Assembly: GCF_946887195.1 (NCBI RefSeq)
Contig: NZ_CAMPKE010000004.1
Coordinates: forward strand, 1-64,000
DNA: 64,000 bases
DNA from: an uncultured Halomonas sp.
GTDB taxonomy: Bacteria; Pseudomonadota; Gammaproteobacteria; Pseudomonadales; Halomonadaceae
Direction of reading: 5' to 3'
The position numbers and the translations under genes are program-made. The stretch's first letter is position 1, and the number at the start of each line of letters is the position of its first letter. Positions 45,691-54,258 of this stretch are shown here, piece after piece. The notes below the pieces were generated by a model. That model ran no database searches. It saw only the letters and a program-made list of their open reading frames with translations, and was not told the origin of the DNA.

Positions 45691-46995
45691 CTAATCGAGG
45701 AACAGGAACTTGAGGGCGAACAGAATGGACAACACCACGACGGCCGCATTGAGGTCTTCGCGGCGGCCCGACAACACCTTGATGGCGGTGTAGCTGATAA
45801 AACCGAGCGCGATGCCGTTGGCGATCGAGTAGGTCAGCGGCATCGCAAGCGCCGCGATCAGCACCGGCGCCGCGTCGGTGACGTCATCCCAGTTGGCGTA
45901 AGCCAGACTACCGCACATCAGCACCGCGACATACAGAAGCGCGCCGGATGTCGCGAAGACCGGAATCGAACCGGCCAGCGGCGCAAAGAACAGGCTGATC
46001 AAGAACAGGATGGAAACGATCACGGCGGTCAGGCCGGTACGACCGCCGGCGGCGATGCCCGACGCGCTCTCGATGTAACTGGTGGTGGATGACGTACCCA
46101 GCAGCGAGCCACTGATGGTCGCTCCGCTATCGGCCATCAGCGCCCTGTTGAGCCGTGGCAACTTGCCGTTCGCGTCGAGCAGGCCACCACGCTGGGCCAC
46201 GCCGACCAGCGTGCCGGCGGTATCGAACAGATCGACGAACAGGAAAGCGAAAATCACGCTGATCATGCTCACTTCCAGCGCGCCGGCAATGTCGAGGTTG
46301 AGAAAGACCGGCGCCATGGAGGGCGGCGCGGAGACGACACCGCCGAACTCGCTATGCCCCAGTATGATGGCGACGATGGTCACGCCGAGAATGCCGATCA
46401 TCACCGCGCCGGTCACGCGCAAATAAGACAACGCGGTGATCGTGAAAAAGCCAGCCAGGGTGTACAGCGCAGCAGGTTGGGAAAGATCGCCGATGGTCAG
46501 CAGCGTCGCCGGGTGGCCGACCACGATGCCGGCATTCTGCAAGGCGATGATCGCCAGGAACAGACCGATGCCCGCGGCGATGCCCAACCGCAACGACATG
46601 GGAATCGAGTTGATGATCCATTCGCGGATGCGAAAGATGCTGAGCAGGAAGAAGGTAACGCCCGACAGGAACACCGCCCCTAGCGCTACCTCCCATGTCT
46701 TGCCCATGCCCAACACCACGGTGTAGGTAAAGAAGGCGTTGAGACCCATGCCCGGCGCCAGCGCGACGGGGTAGTTGGCCCAGGCACCCATGATCAGCGT
46801 GCCGATCGCCGCCGCCAAGCAGGTGGCGACGAATACCGCGCCCTGATCCATGCCGGCCTGCGCGAGTACGTTGGGGTTGACGAAAATGATATAGGCCATC
46901 GTCAGGAACGTGGTGATCCCGGCGATGATTTCGGTGCGAACCGTGGTCTTGTGTTCGTCCAGCTTGAAATAGTTGTTCAGATGGCGTTTCAGCAT
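45691..46995 (-). CDS. Adenine/hypoxanthine-guanine permease (AzgA-type NCS2)
   Basis: A 434-residue, many-helix permease of the AzgA/PurP branch. [26 protein letters not shown] and [12 protein letters not shown] near the start, and [26 protein letters not shown] in the second half, are typical. The ATG at 46995 starts [15 protein letters not shown] as in the family; the open frame to 47082 has no support. It precedes apt, so adenine is the likely main substrate. The 188-base leader holds a small hairpin (47087-47103) but no riboswitch that I can recognise. Confidence 0.88.
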   Translation of the reverse strand: MLKRHLNNYFKLDEHKTTVRTEIIAGITTFLTMAYIIFVNPNVLAQAGMDQGAVFVATCLAAAIGTLIMGAWANYPVALAPGMGLNAFFTYTVVLGMGKTWEVALGAVFLSGVTFFLLSIFRIREWIINSIPMSLRLGIAAGIGLFLAIIALQNAGIVVGHPATLLTIGDLSQPAALYTLAGFFTITALSYLRVTGAVMIGILGVTIVAIILGHSEFGGVVSAPPSMAPVFLNLDIAGALEVSMISVIFAFLFVDLFDTAGTLVGVAQRGGLLDANGKLPRLNRALMADSGATISGSLLGTSSTTSYIESASGIAAGGRTGLTAVIVSILFLISLFFAPLAGSIPVFATSGALLYVAVLMCGSLAYANWDDVTDAAPVLIAALAMPLTYSIANGIALGFISYTAIKVLSGRREDLNAAVVVLSILFALKFLFLD

Positions 46996-47183
46996 GGGAT
47001 CGGCCTGCGGCTTGGGGCACGAGAAAGCCGCATAGAGTACCCAAAGACATCGCATTAGGCGAGTCGGGACTCTGTGCGGCACGGTGTTCCGGGAAATCCG
47101 GAATCATTTTGTGTGGCTTCTCTTTATAAGCAAGGACCGGCGAAGACGCCACTCAGGCTACCAACGCACTCTTGACGAAGTGG

Positions 47184-47798
47184 TCAACTCAACTCGCGCG
47201 CCGCCAATACCCGCTCCACCGTCTCGACGATCGCCTGGGTCTGCGGGTCGATCTCGATATTCACGCGATCACCCGGCGAGCGCTCGCCAAGCACGGTACG
47301 CGCCAACGTCTCGGGTATCAGATTGACGCTGAAGCGGCTGCCCTGCACATCGCCGATGGTCAGGCTGATGCCGTCGACTCCGATGTAGCCCTTCTCGAAC
47401 AGAAAGCGCGCATACTGGCTTGGCACGTCGAACCACAGGCGGCGATTGTTGGGTGCCTCCTCGATCTCGACGAGTTGCGCCATGCCGATTACATGTCCGG
47501 ACATGGCATGGCCACCGATCTCATCGCCGAAGCGCGCCGCGCGTTCGACATTGACACGATCGCCGACCTCGAGCGCACCCAGGTTGGTGAGCCTGAGCGT
47601 TTCGCGCATCAGATCGAAGCTGACCCGCTCGCCAGCGATGGCCGTGACGCTCAGACAGCAGCCGTTGTGCGCCACCGATGCGCCCAGTTCCAACCCCTGG
47701 CGTAGCGGCTCGGGCAGCGCCAGCACATGGCTGCGAAACTCGGTTTTCTCCTCGATGGCCACCAGTTCGGCGGTGCCTTGTACGATTCCCGTGAACAT
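47184..47798 (-). CDS. ribE: Riboflavin synthase, alpha chain
   Basis: A 204-residue riboflavin synthase that dismutates two 6,7-dimethyl-8-ribityllumazines. It starts MFTGIVQGTAELVAIE as the family does and has two internally similar lumazine-binding halves: GASVAHNGCCLSVTAI and YIGVDGISLTIGDV, with NLIPETLARTVLG in the second. The ATG at 47798 has GAGGAGAG before it. It stands alone, away from ribD/ribBA/ribH. No FMN riboswitch is seen in the 137 bp shared with metN. Confidence 0.95.
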   Translation of the reverse strand: MFTGIVQGTAELVAIEEKTEFRSHVLALPEPLRQGLELGASVAHNGCCLSVTAIAGERVSFDLMRETLRLTNLGALEVGDRVNVERAARFGDEIGGHAMSGHVIGMAQLVEIEEAPNNRRLWFDVPSQYARFLFEKGYIGVDGISLTIGDVQGSRFSVNLIPETLARTVLGERSPGDRVNIEIDPQTQAIVETVERVLAARELS

Positions 47799-47935
47799 CG
47801 CGCTCTCCTCATTGCGGCCCACTAGTTTATCAGCACTGACCTGATCCGATGTTTTTCCTGTTAAAATCGGCGACCGTCGCCGCTCCGCGACAGAGTAGCT
47901 TTTCTCATTTTCGATGCCGCGACCCGAACAGGACC

Positions 47936-48979
47936 ATGATTACACTCGAAAACGTTTCCAAGACTTACGGCAGCGGCTCCCAGGCGATTCATGCGCTGAA
48001 GCCGATCGAATTGCATGTGCCACAGGGCGCCATCCATGGCGTGATCGGCCTCTCCGGTGCCGGCAAGTCGACGCTGATTCGCTGCGTCAACCTGCTCGAG
48101 CGCCCCACTACCGGTCGCGTCTTCGTCGATGGCCAGGAGCTGACCGCACTCGATACCAAGGCGCTCAACCAGGCGCGCCACCGGATCGGCATGATCTTTC
48201 AGCATTTCAATCTGCTCTCCTCACGCACGGTATTCGACAATGTCGCCCTGCCGCTGGAGCTGATGGGCGTCGCCAAGCATGAAATTCGCGAACGCGTGCA
48301 GCCGTTGCTGGATCTCACCGGTCTCAGCGACAAGGTCGACAAGTACCCGGCCGAGCTTTCCGGTGGTCAGAAGCAGCGTGTCGCCATCGCCCGCGCTCTG
48401 GCCAGCCGCCCCAAGGTGCTGCTGTGCGACGAGGCCACCTCGGCGCTGGACCCACAGACCACCGCCTCGATTCTCGAATTGCTGCAGGACATCAACCGCA
48501 AGCTGGGATTGACCATCCTGCTGATCACCCACGAGATGGAAGTGGTCAAGACGATTTGTCACAAGGTCGGGCTGATATCCGCCGGTGAGCTGGTCGAGGA
48601 AGCCGACGTCGGTGATTTCTTCACCGCACCGAGCACCCGCCTGGGTCGCGACTTCCTCAATGCCTTCCTCGAGCTCGAACCGCCCCAGGCGCTGACCGAT
48701 CGCCTGGAGGCCCAGGCCGGCCCGGACACGCATCCGGTGGTGCGCCTGACCTTCGCCGGCGATGCCGTTGCCACGCCGCTGGTTTCGCGTCTGGCGCGCG
48801 ACTGCAACGTCGATGTCAGCATTCTCGAAGCCAAGGTCGAGTCGATTCAGGATCGCACGCTGGGCTTGATGATCGCCGAGTTGATCGGCTCATCCGAGAA
48901 GACCCGCGAGGCGCTGGACTACTTGAAATCCCATGACCTGCAAGTGGAGGTGCTCGGCCATGTCCAGCGCGATGCTTGA
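47936..48979 (+). CDS. metN: D/L-methionine ABC transporter ATP-binding protein
   Basis: A 347-residue ABC ATPase. [24 protein letters not shown] is Walker [17 protein letters not shown] the signature and [13 protein letters not shown]alker B. The C-terminal NIL domain (about 265-340), which binds methionine and inhibits transport when the cell is replete, is present. The ATG at 47936 begins [14 protein letters not shown]; the frame upstream to 47849 is not supported. Confidence 0.94.
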   Translation: MITLENVSKTYGSGSQAIHALKPIELHVPQGAIHGVIGLSGAGKSTLIRCVNLLERPTTGRVFVDGQELTALDTKALNQARHRIGMIFQHFNLLSSRTVFDNVALPLELMGVAKHEIRERVQPLLDLTGLSDKVDKYPAELSGGQKQRVAIARALASRPKVLLCDEATSALDPQTTASILELLQDINRKLGLTILLITHEMEVVKTICHKVGLISAGELVEEADVGDFFTAPSTRLGRDFLNAFLELEPPQALTDRLEAQAGPDTHPVVRLTFAGDAVATPLVSRLARDCNVDVSILEAKVESIQDRTLGLMIAELIGSSEKTREALDYLKSHDLQVEVLGHVQRDA

Positions 48980-49613
48980 ACTGATTCTCGAGGCCACGCT
49001 CGACACCCTGTACATGGTCGGTATTTCCGGGACGATCGCGGCGCTCCTTGGGCTGCCACTCGGTGTGCTGCTCTACGTGACCCGCCCCGGTCAGATCCTT
49101 GCCCAGCCGAGCACCCATCGCATTCTGGGCATGGTGACCAATATCGGTCGCTCGGTTCCCTTCATCATCCTGCTGGTGGCGTTGATTCCGCTGACGCGCG
49201 TGCTGGTGGGAACGTCGATCGGCACCAGCGCCGCCTCGGTACCGTTGACCATCGCCGCGATCCCGTTCGTCGCGCGGCTGGTGGAGGGCGCGCTCAACGA
49301 AGTGCCGCCAGGGCTGGTCGAGGCCGCTCAGTCGATGGGCGCCACGCCCTATCAGATCATTACCAAGGTGCTGTTACCCGAGGCACGCGGCGGCATCATC
49401 ACCGGCTTGACGATCACCGTGGTGACCCTGGTCGGCTATTCGGCGATGGCCGGCGCGGTAGGCGGTGGCGGCCTGGGCGATCTGGGCATTCGCTACGGCT
49501 ACCATCGCTACAACCCGACCATCATGCTGATCACCGTGGTGATCCTGGTGGTCATGGTGCAGGGGTTCCAGAGCCTGGGCGATACGCTGGTACGCAAGAG
49601 CGACCATAAGTGA
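48960..49613 (+). CDS. metI: D/L-methionine ABC transporter permease
   Basis: A 217-residue permease with five helices. IGRSVPFIILLVALIPLTRVLVGTSIGT and the EAA loop LVEAAQSMGATPYQIITKVLLPEARGG are MetI hallmarks. I place the start at the ATG 48960, nine bases after GGAGG, overlapping the metN stop by 20 bases; the Met four residues later is possible. The gene belongs to the metNIQ operon. Confidence 0.93.
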   Translation: MSSAMLELILEATLDTLYMVGISGTIAALLGLPLGVLLYVTRPGQILAQPSTHRILGMVTNIGRSVPFIILLVALIPLTRVLVGTSIGTSAASVPLTIAAIPFVARLVEGALNEVPPGLVEAAQSMGATPYQIITKVLLPEARGGIITGLTITVVTLVGYSAMAGAVGGGGLGDLGIRYGYHRYNPTIMLITVVILVVMVQGFQSLGDTLVRKSDHK

Positions 49614-49735
49614 GCCGATCGCATCGATAACAAAAAAGCATTATGAATTTGCTGTTTATACCTTTAAATTAGTTAGCAGGCATAAACGACGCTCCGACGG
49701 AAACCGGGGCAATCACCATATGGAGGGTATCGATC

Positions 49736-50551
49736 ATGAAGAAGACGCTTGCCAAAACCCTGGGCGCCGCCGCCCTACTCGGCCTCGGCGTGCTGGCCTT
49801 CCAGGCCGGCGCCGATGACAGTGACGCCGACAATCACATCAAGGTGGGCACCGTGGCCGGCCCCGAGACCGATGTGATGCGCGTCGCCAAGCAGATCGCC
49901 GCGGACAAGTACGGCCTGGAAGTCGAAATCATCGAATTCACCGATTACGTCACGCCCAATGCCGCGCTCGCCGATGGCAGCCTGGATGCCAACGCCTACC
50001 AGCACGAGCCGTACATGCAGAGCATGATCGAAGATCGCGGCTACGAGTTCGCCATCGCCGGGCGCACCTTCGTCTACCCGATCGGCGCCTACTCCGCGCA
50101 GTACGATAGCATCGAGGAACTACCCGATGGCGCGGTCATCGCCCTGCCCAACGACCCGACCAACGAAGGCCGCTCGCTGATTCTGATGCACAACAAGGGC
50201 CTGATCGAACTCGACGATCCGAGCAATCTCGAAGCTACGCCGCTCAACATCGCCGAGAACCCGCACGATTTCGAGTTCCGTGAAATCGAGGCCCCGCAAT
50301 TGCCGCGCGTGCTGCCCGACGTCGACATGGCCTTCATCAACAATACCTTCGCCCAGCCCGCCGGCCTGTCGCTGGACGATGCACTGATTCGCGAAGGACC
50401 GGAGTCGCCCTACGTCAACCTGATCGTGGTGCGCGAAGGCGATGAGGACCGCAAGGCCATTCAGCAACTGGTCAAGTCCTATCAGACCCAAGCCGTCATC
50501 GACAAGGCCGAGGAGCTGTTCAAGGGTGCCGCCGTACCCGGCTGGAAGTAA
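49736..50551 (+). CDS. metQ: Methionine-binding periplasmic protein
   Basis: A 271-residue NLPA-family binding protein for methionine. HIKVGTVAGPETDVM, DGSLDANAYQHEPYM and FINNTFAQPAGLS carry the family's ligand-site pattern. A 26-residue signal peptide is present, but no lipobox Cys is seen around the expected cleavage site (GVLAFQAGADDS), so this MetQ seems to be a free periplasmic protein instead of the usual lipoprotein. GGAGGG precedes the ATG. A strong terminator follows. Confidence 0.93.
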   Translation: MKKTLAKTLGAAALLGLGVLAFQAGADDSDADNHIKVGTVAGPETDVMRVAKQIAADKYGLEVEIIEFTDYVTPNAALADGSLDANAYQHEPYMQSMIEDRGYEFAIAGRTFVYPIGAYSAQYDSIEELPDGAVIALPNDPTNEGRSLILMHNKGLIELDDPSNLEATPLNIAENPHDFEFREIEAPQLPRVLPDVDMAFINNTFAQPAGLSLDDALIREGPESPYVNLIVVREGDEDRKAIQQLVKSYQTQAVIDKAEELFKGAAVPGWK

Positions 50552-50577
50552 TATTCTGGCTTGAATGACACTCATGG

Positions 50578-50602
50578 GGCCAGCGCATGCGCTGGCCTTT
50601 TT
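50578..50602 (+). terminator. Intrinsic terminator after metQ
   Basis: A perfect 20-base palindrome (50578-50597, arms GGCCAGCGCA/TGCGCTGGCC) followed by five T. It lies between metQ and msrC, so the latter needs read-through or its own promoter. Confidence 0.8.
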
Positions 50603-50628
50603 GCATGCATGGCGAGGAGCGAAAGACG

Positions 50629-51093
50629 ATGACCGATTACACCCTGCTCGCGCGCCAGCTCGAGGCGCTACTCGATACTCGCGATTGGCTGACCAATGCC
50701 GCCCAGACCTGCGCTCTCATCATGCAGGAGGTTGGCGATCTGAACTGGGTCGGTTTCTATCTCCAACGCCAGCCCGAAACGCTGGTGCTGGGGCCTTTTC
50801 AGGGCAAGCCGGCCTGCAACCCCATCCCATTCAGCAAGGGCGTGTGCGGCGCGGCGGCGCGTTCGCGGCAGACACAGCGTATCGACGACGTGCATGGCGT
50901 CGCCGACCATATCGCCTGCGATGCCGACTCGCGCGCCGAGTTGGTGGTGCCGATCGTCATCGGTGAACGTATCTGGGGCGTGCTGGATATCGACAGCCCC
51001 AGCGCGTCGCGCTTCAGCGTGGACGATCAGACCGGCATCGAGCGGCTAGTACAAGTATTCATCAGCGCCACCGACTTCGGTCATGAGCGGTAA
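50629..51093 (+). CDS. msrC: Free methionine-(R)-sulfoxide reductase (GAF domain)
   Basis: A 154-residue GAF-fold enzyme of the fRMsr family, which reduces free Met-R-sulfoxide with thioredoxin. Cys63, Cys73 and Cys97 (ACNPIPF, GVCGAA, HIACDADSRAELVVPI) have the spacing of the three Cys in E. coli MsrC. The ATG at 50629 follows GAGGAG. Its position after metNIQ, which can import methionine and its oxidised form, suggests scavenging of oxidised methionine. Confidence 0.9.
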   Translation: MTDYTLLARQLEALLDTRDWLTNAAQTCALIMQEVGDLNWVGFYLQRQPETLVLGPFQGKPACNPIPFSKGVCGAAARSRQTQRIDDVHGVADHIACDADSRAELVVPIVIGERIWGVLDIDSPSASRFSVDDQTGIERLVQVFISATDFGHER

Positions 51094-51104
51094 TTGAGAA
51101 AGCA

Positions 51105-51138
51105 AAACGCCCCGAAGGCGAAAACTTCGGGGCGTTCT
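51105..51138. terminator. Bidirectional terminator between msrC and the tRNA genes
   Basis: A 12-bp GC-rich stem (AACGCCCCGAAG with its complement) around a six-base A-rich loop. On the minus strand it is followed by TTTTGCTTTCTC and should end the tRNA transcript; on the plus strand it follows msrC by 13 bases and may serve that gene too. Confidence 0.75.
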
Positions 51139-51146
51139 GGCGAATC

Positions 51147-51223
51147 TGGTAGGACCAAGCGGATTTGAACCGCTGACCTCCACGATGTCAACGTGGCGCT
51201 CTAACCAACTGAGCTATGGTCCT
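51147..51223 (-). tRNA. tRNA-Val (GAC), downstream copy
   Basis: A complete 77-base cloverleaf on the minus strand with encoded CCA. Acceptor arms AGGACCA/TGGTCCT pair, the anticodon stem CCACG/CGTGG encloses TTGACAT with anticodon GAC, and the T arm GCGGTTCAAATCCGC is standard. Confidence 0.95.
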
Positions 51224-51241
51224 AAATAGGAGTGCCTGCCC

Positions 51242-51318
51242 TGGTAGGACCGAGCGGATTCGAACCGCTGACCTCCACGATGTCAACGTGGCGCTCTAAC
51301 CAACTGAGCTACGGTCCT
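51242..51318 (-). tRNA. tRNA-Val (GAC), upstream copy
   Basis: A second 77-base tRNA, the same as its neighbour except for a compensated base pair at the base of the acceptor stem (AGGACCG/CGGTCCT) and a T-loop base. Anticodon GAC, CCA encoded. The two are 18 bases apart and probably co-transcribed. Confidence 0.95.
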
Positions 51319-51359
51319 TCAGGCAGTGTCGCCGCCAACACTCGCGGCAACGGATGCGT

Positions 51360-51387
51360 ATTTTACGCATAGCATGGTCGAATGCAA
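51360..51387 (-). promoter_or_regulatory. Promoter for the tRNA-Val pair
   Basis: On the minus strand TTGCAT (51387-51382) and TAAAAT (51365-51360) are separated by 16 bases and followed by a GC-rich discriminator region. The start would lie about 35 bases before the first tRNA. Confidence 0.5.
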
Positions 51388-51411
51388 GCCCGGCGAAATT
51401 TTTCCCTGCGA

Positions 51412-52926
51412 TCAGGCGTTTGGCGCCGAACCGCTCGGTACGTCACGGCATTTGACCCGTGCCACGGCATCCAGCCAGCCCTGGTACAACCGCTCACGCT
51501 CGGGCTCCTGCATGTGCGGCTCGAAGGACCGCTCGCAATGCCAGAGCCGGGCGATGTCGTCGAGGCTTTCATACCAGCCGATGCGTAGCCCCGCGAGGTA
51601 GGCCGCACCCAATGCGGTGGTTTCGAGCACGGTCGGGCGATCCACCGGCACGCCGAGCATATCCGACAGGAACTGCATGACCCAGTTGTTGATGACCATG
51701 CCGCCGTCGACACGCAGCGTACCGGTGGAAACGGCGATGTCGTCGTTCATGCACTCCTGCAGATCGCGGGTCTGATAGCACACCGATTGCAGCCCGGCGG
51801 CAACGATCTCGGCGATGCCGGTGTCGCGAGTCAAGCCGAGAATCGCCCCGCGCGCCAGCGGATCCCAATGCGGCGCCCCCAGCCCGGTGAACGCCGGCAC
51901 CAGGTAGACCCCATGACCGCTGCGGGTACCGCGAGCCAATTGCTCGGTTTCCGATGCGTTGGCGAATAGCTTCAAGCCATCACGCAGCCACTGCACGGTC
52001 GCCCCGGCGACGAAGATGCTGCCTTCCATGGCATAGGTCACCTTACCATCGAGCCGATAGGCCACCGTCGTCAGCAATCGATTGCGCGAAACCTCGGCCT
52101 TGTCACCGGTATTGAGAATCATGAAGCAGCCGGTGCCATAGGTGCTTTTCGCCATGCCCGGCTGGAAGCAGGCCTGGCCGACCAGCGCCGCCTGTTGATC
52201 CCCCGCGACGCCGGCGATCGGTACCGCGCCACCCAATAGCTCGGGCTCGGTGTTGCCGAAATCGTCGCTGGAATCGCGCACCTCGGGCAGCAGGCTGGCG
52301 GGAATGCCGAACAGCGCCAGCAGCTCATCGTCCCATTGCTGGCTATGAATATTGAACAGCGCCGTGCGCGAGGCGTTGGTGGCATCGGTGGCATGCACCT
52401 TGCCACCGGTCATCCGCCACATCAGGAAAGTATCGACGGTGCCGAAGGCCAGTTCGCCGTGCTCGGCACGCTCGCGTGCGCCCTCGACGTTGTCGAGCAG
52501 CCACTTGAGTTTGGTCGCCGAGAAGTACGGGTCGATCAGCAATCCGGTGCGTTCGCGAATGAAATCGGTATGGCCCGCCTCGTCCAGTTCACGGCACACC
52601 TCGCTGGTGCGGCGGTCCTGCCAGACGATGGCATTGTAGATCGGCACGCCGCTGCGACGATCCCATACCAGCGTCGTTTCGCGCTGGTTGGTGATGCCGA
52701 TCGCCGCAACGTCCTGCACACTGGCCCCGGCATTGACGAGTGCCTGGCGGCAGGTACGCTGCACCGATTGCCAGATATCCTCGGGGTGGTGCTCGACCCA
52801 GCCATCGTGCGGAAAGTGCTGGGGGAACTCTTCCTGGGCGATACCCGCACTGCGTCCCTCGCGATCGAAGAGAATGGCGCGAGAACTCGTGGTGCCCTGA
52901 TCGATGGAGAGTATATAAGAGGCCAT
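51412..52926 (-). CDS. glpK: Glycerol kinase
   Basis: A 504-residue FGGY-family kinase making glycerol 3-phosphate. [15 protein letters not shown] is the ATP-phosphate loop, [17 protein letters not shown] and [11 protein letters not shown] are glycerol-site motifs, and [14 protein letters not shown] and [11 protein letters not shown] follow in order. The ATG at 52926 starts [11 protein letters not shown] with AGGA upstream; the frame to 52980 runs through the operator and is rejected. No glpF facilitator gene is next to it. Confidence 0.96.
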   Translation of the reverse strand: MASYILSIDQGTTSSRAILFDREGRSAGIAQEEFPQHFPHDGWVEHHPEDIWQSVQRTCRQALVNAGASVQDVAAIGITNQRETTLVWDRRSGVPIYNAIVWQDRRTSEVCRELDEAGHTDFIRERTGLLIDPYFSATKLKWLLDNVEGARERAEHGELAFGTVDTFLMWRMTGGKVHATDATNASRTALFNIHSQQWDDELLALFGIPASLLPEVRDSSDDFGNTEPELLGGAVPIAGVAGDQQAALVGQACFQPGMAKSTYGTGCFMILNTGDKAEVSRNRLLTTVAYRLDGKVTYAMEGSIFVAGATVQWLRDGLKLFANASETEQLARGTRSGHGVYLVPAFTGLGAPHWDPLARGAILGLTRDTGIAEIVAAGLQSVCYQTRDLQECMNDDIAVSTGTLRVDGGMVINNWVMQFLSDMLGVPVDRPTVLETTALGAAYLAGLRIGWYESLDDIARLWHCERSFEPHMQEPERERLYQGWLDAVARVKCRDVPSGSAPNA

Positions 52927-52963
52927 GGACGGGTATCCTTGTTCGAATTGGAATCGGCTACTC

Positions 52964-52979
52964 TGTTCATTAAAGAACA
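52964..52979. promoter_or_regulatory. GlpR operator upstream of glpK
   Basis: TGTTC-ATTAAA-GAACA is a perfect inverted repeat matching the GlpR half sites (TGTTC-N6-GAACA) 38 bases before the glpK start. A second half site TGTTC lies at 52984-52988, 20 bases further on. Repression of glpK and possibly glpR is implied. Confidence 0.65.
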
Positions 52980-53186
52980 TAAATGTTCGTTATTGGCAAA
53001 AAATGCTACCTGTATTTTCATATAACAACAAACGATAGGCGGCGCCGACGCTTTATACCATCGTCTAACATCCGCCGACCCGAGGGACGCGGCATCGATA
53101 CAGACCTGCTAAGATAGCGCTTTCGCGATGGTTTTATCGAGAACGACGTCGCGCCATACCGTTGCCGCACACCGATAGACACGCTC

Positions 53187-53969
53187 ATGACCCAACAAAA
53201 ACGCCACGATGCCATCATCGCCCTCGTCAAGCGCCAGGGCTATGCCTCTATCGAGCAGCTCGCTCAGAGCTTCAATGTCACCCCGCAAACCGTGCGCCGG
53301 GATCTCAATCAGCTTTCCGAAGAGGGCTATATCAAGCGCGTGCACGGTGGCGCCGGTATCGAGTCGAGCACCGTCAACACCGCCTACCATACTCGCAAGA
53401 CGCTCAATCTCGATGCCAAGCGGCGTATCGCCTATCAATTGGCCGCGCAGATTCCCGACCATGCATCGCTGTTCATCAATATCGGCACCAGTAACGAGAT
53501 CGTCGCCGAGGCGCTGCGCGACCATCACGGCCTCGAGGTGATCACCAACAACCTCAACGTCGCGGCAATCCTGCAACATCAGGAAGACTTCAACGTAATC
53601 GTCGCCGGCGGGCAGGTGCGCTCGCGCGATGGTGGTATCATCGGCGAGGCGGCCATCGATTTCATCAACCAGTTCAAGGTCGATTTCGGCATCATCGGCA
53701 TCAGCGGCATCGACGAGGATGGCTCCCTGCTCGAGTTCGATTATCAGGAAGTTCGCGTCGCTCAAGCCATTATCAACAATTCACGGCAAGTGTTCCTGAA
53801 TGCCGACCACTCCAAGTTTCATCGCAACGCCGTAGTGCGGCAGGGCAATATTTCCCAGATCGATGCCCTGTTCACCGACCGGCGCCCCCCCGAAAACATC
53901 ATGCGGCTGATCGAAGCCAACGATGTCGCCCTGCATATTGCCGATGCGCAATTAGCGACCATCGCCTAG
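53187..53969 (+). CDS. glpR: Glycerol-3-phosphate regulon repressor, DeoR family
   Basis: A 260-residue DeoR-type repressor. The N-terminal HTH is DAIIALVKRQGYASIEQLAQSFNVTPQTVRRDLNQLSEEG, followed by the hinge RVHGGA. The sugar-phosphate domain has LFINIGTSNEIVAEAL and VDFGIIGISGIDEDGSLLEFDYQEV. Length and context match GlpR. It is divergent from glpK and upstream of glpD, with matching operators at both. The Shine-Dalgarno is weak. Confidence 0.92.
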   Translation: MTQQKRHDAIIALVKRQGYASIEQLAQSFNVTPQTVRRDLNQLSEEGYIKRVHGGAGIESSTVNTAYHTRKTLNLDAKRRIAYQLAAQIPDHASLFINIGTSNEIVAEALRDHHGLEVITNNLNVAAILQHQEDFNVIVAGGQVRSRDGGIIGEAAIDFINQFKVDFGIIGISGIDEDGSLLEFDYQEVRVAQAIINNSRQVFLNADHSKFHRNAVVRQGNISQIDALFTDRRPPENIMRLIEANDVALHIADAQLATIA

Positions 53970-54110
53970 GCCATATCTGAAAGTGCCTGCGCTTTGCCCA
54001 TACTGCGTTAAAATAGGCTCAAGGTGCTCATTTACAATACGTAAACTCCGCTCTTTCACCAATTTTGCCTTGTCTGGGCTTTGCTCGTTGACTTTCAAGA
54101 TACGGCCTAG
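53966..54110 (+). repeat. 145-bp palindromic intergenic repeat, copy 2 (after glpR)
   Basis: The element starts within the glpR stop codon. Its ends form an imperfect inverted repeat, CTAGGCC-TATCT-GAAAGT against its complement at 54091-54110, with CTAG at both tips. Inside are AAAATAGG/CCAATTTT arms around TTTACAATACGTAAA (54033-54047). The internal 100 bp align with copy 1 at 43097-43198, with compensating base changes in the arms. Confidence 0.75.
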
Positions 54111-54201
54111 TTAACGCGGTAAAGCCCTCTTCACGCTCTAGACTCGGATAAGTTCGCTTACGCCAACGAGATTCGTCGTTAACGAGCCCTTGCGCTCTTG
54201 A

Positions 54202-54238
54202 TGTTCGTTTTCGATTAGGCTACTTTCATAATCGAACA
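54202..54238. promoter_or_regulatory. Two GlpR-like operators upstream of glpD
   Basis: TGTTC-N6-GATTA (54202-54217) and CTTTC-N6-GAACA (54223-54238) each have one good GlpR half site. Their centres are 21 bp apart, two helical turns, and 20-50 bp before the glpD ATG. Confidence 0.55.
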
Positions 54239-54258
54239 TCATCCAAGCGGAGCGAATC

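Noticed and set aside
46996..47183. Possible purine riboswitch ahead of the adenine permease
   Set aside because: Only one short hairpin (47087-47103) is seen; the conserved purine aptamer loops and junction are not recognisable.
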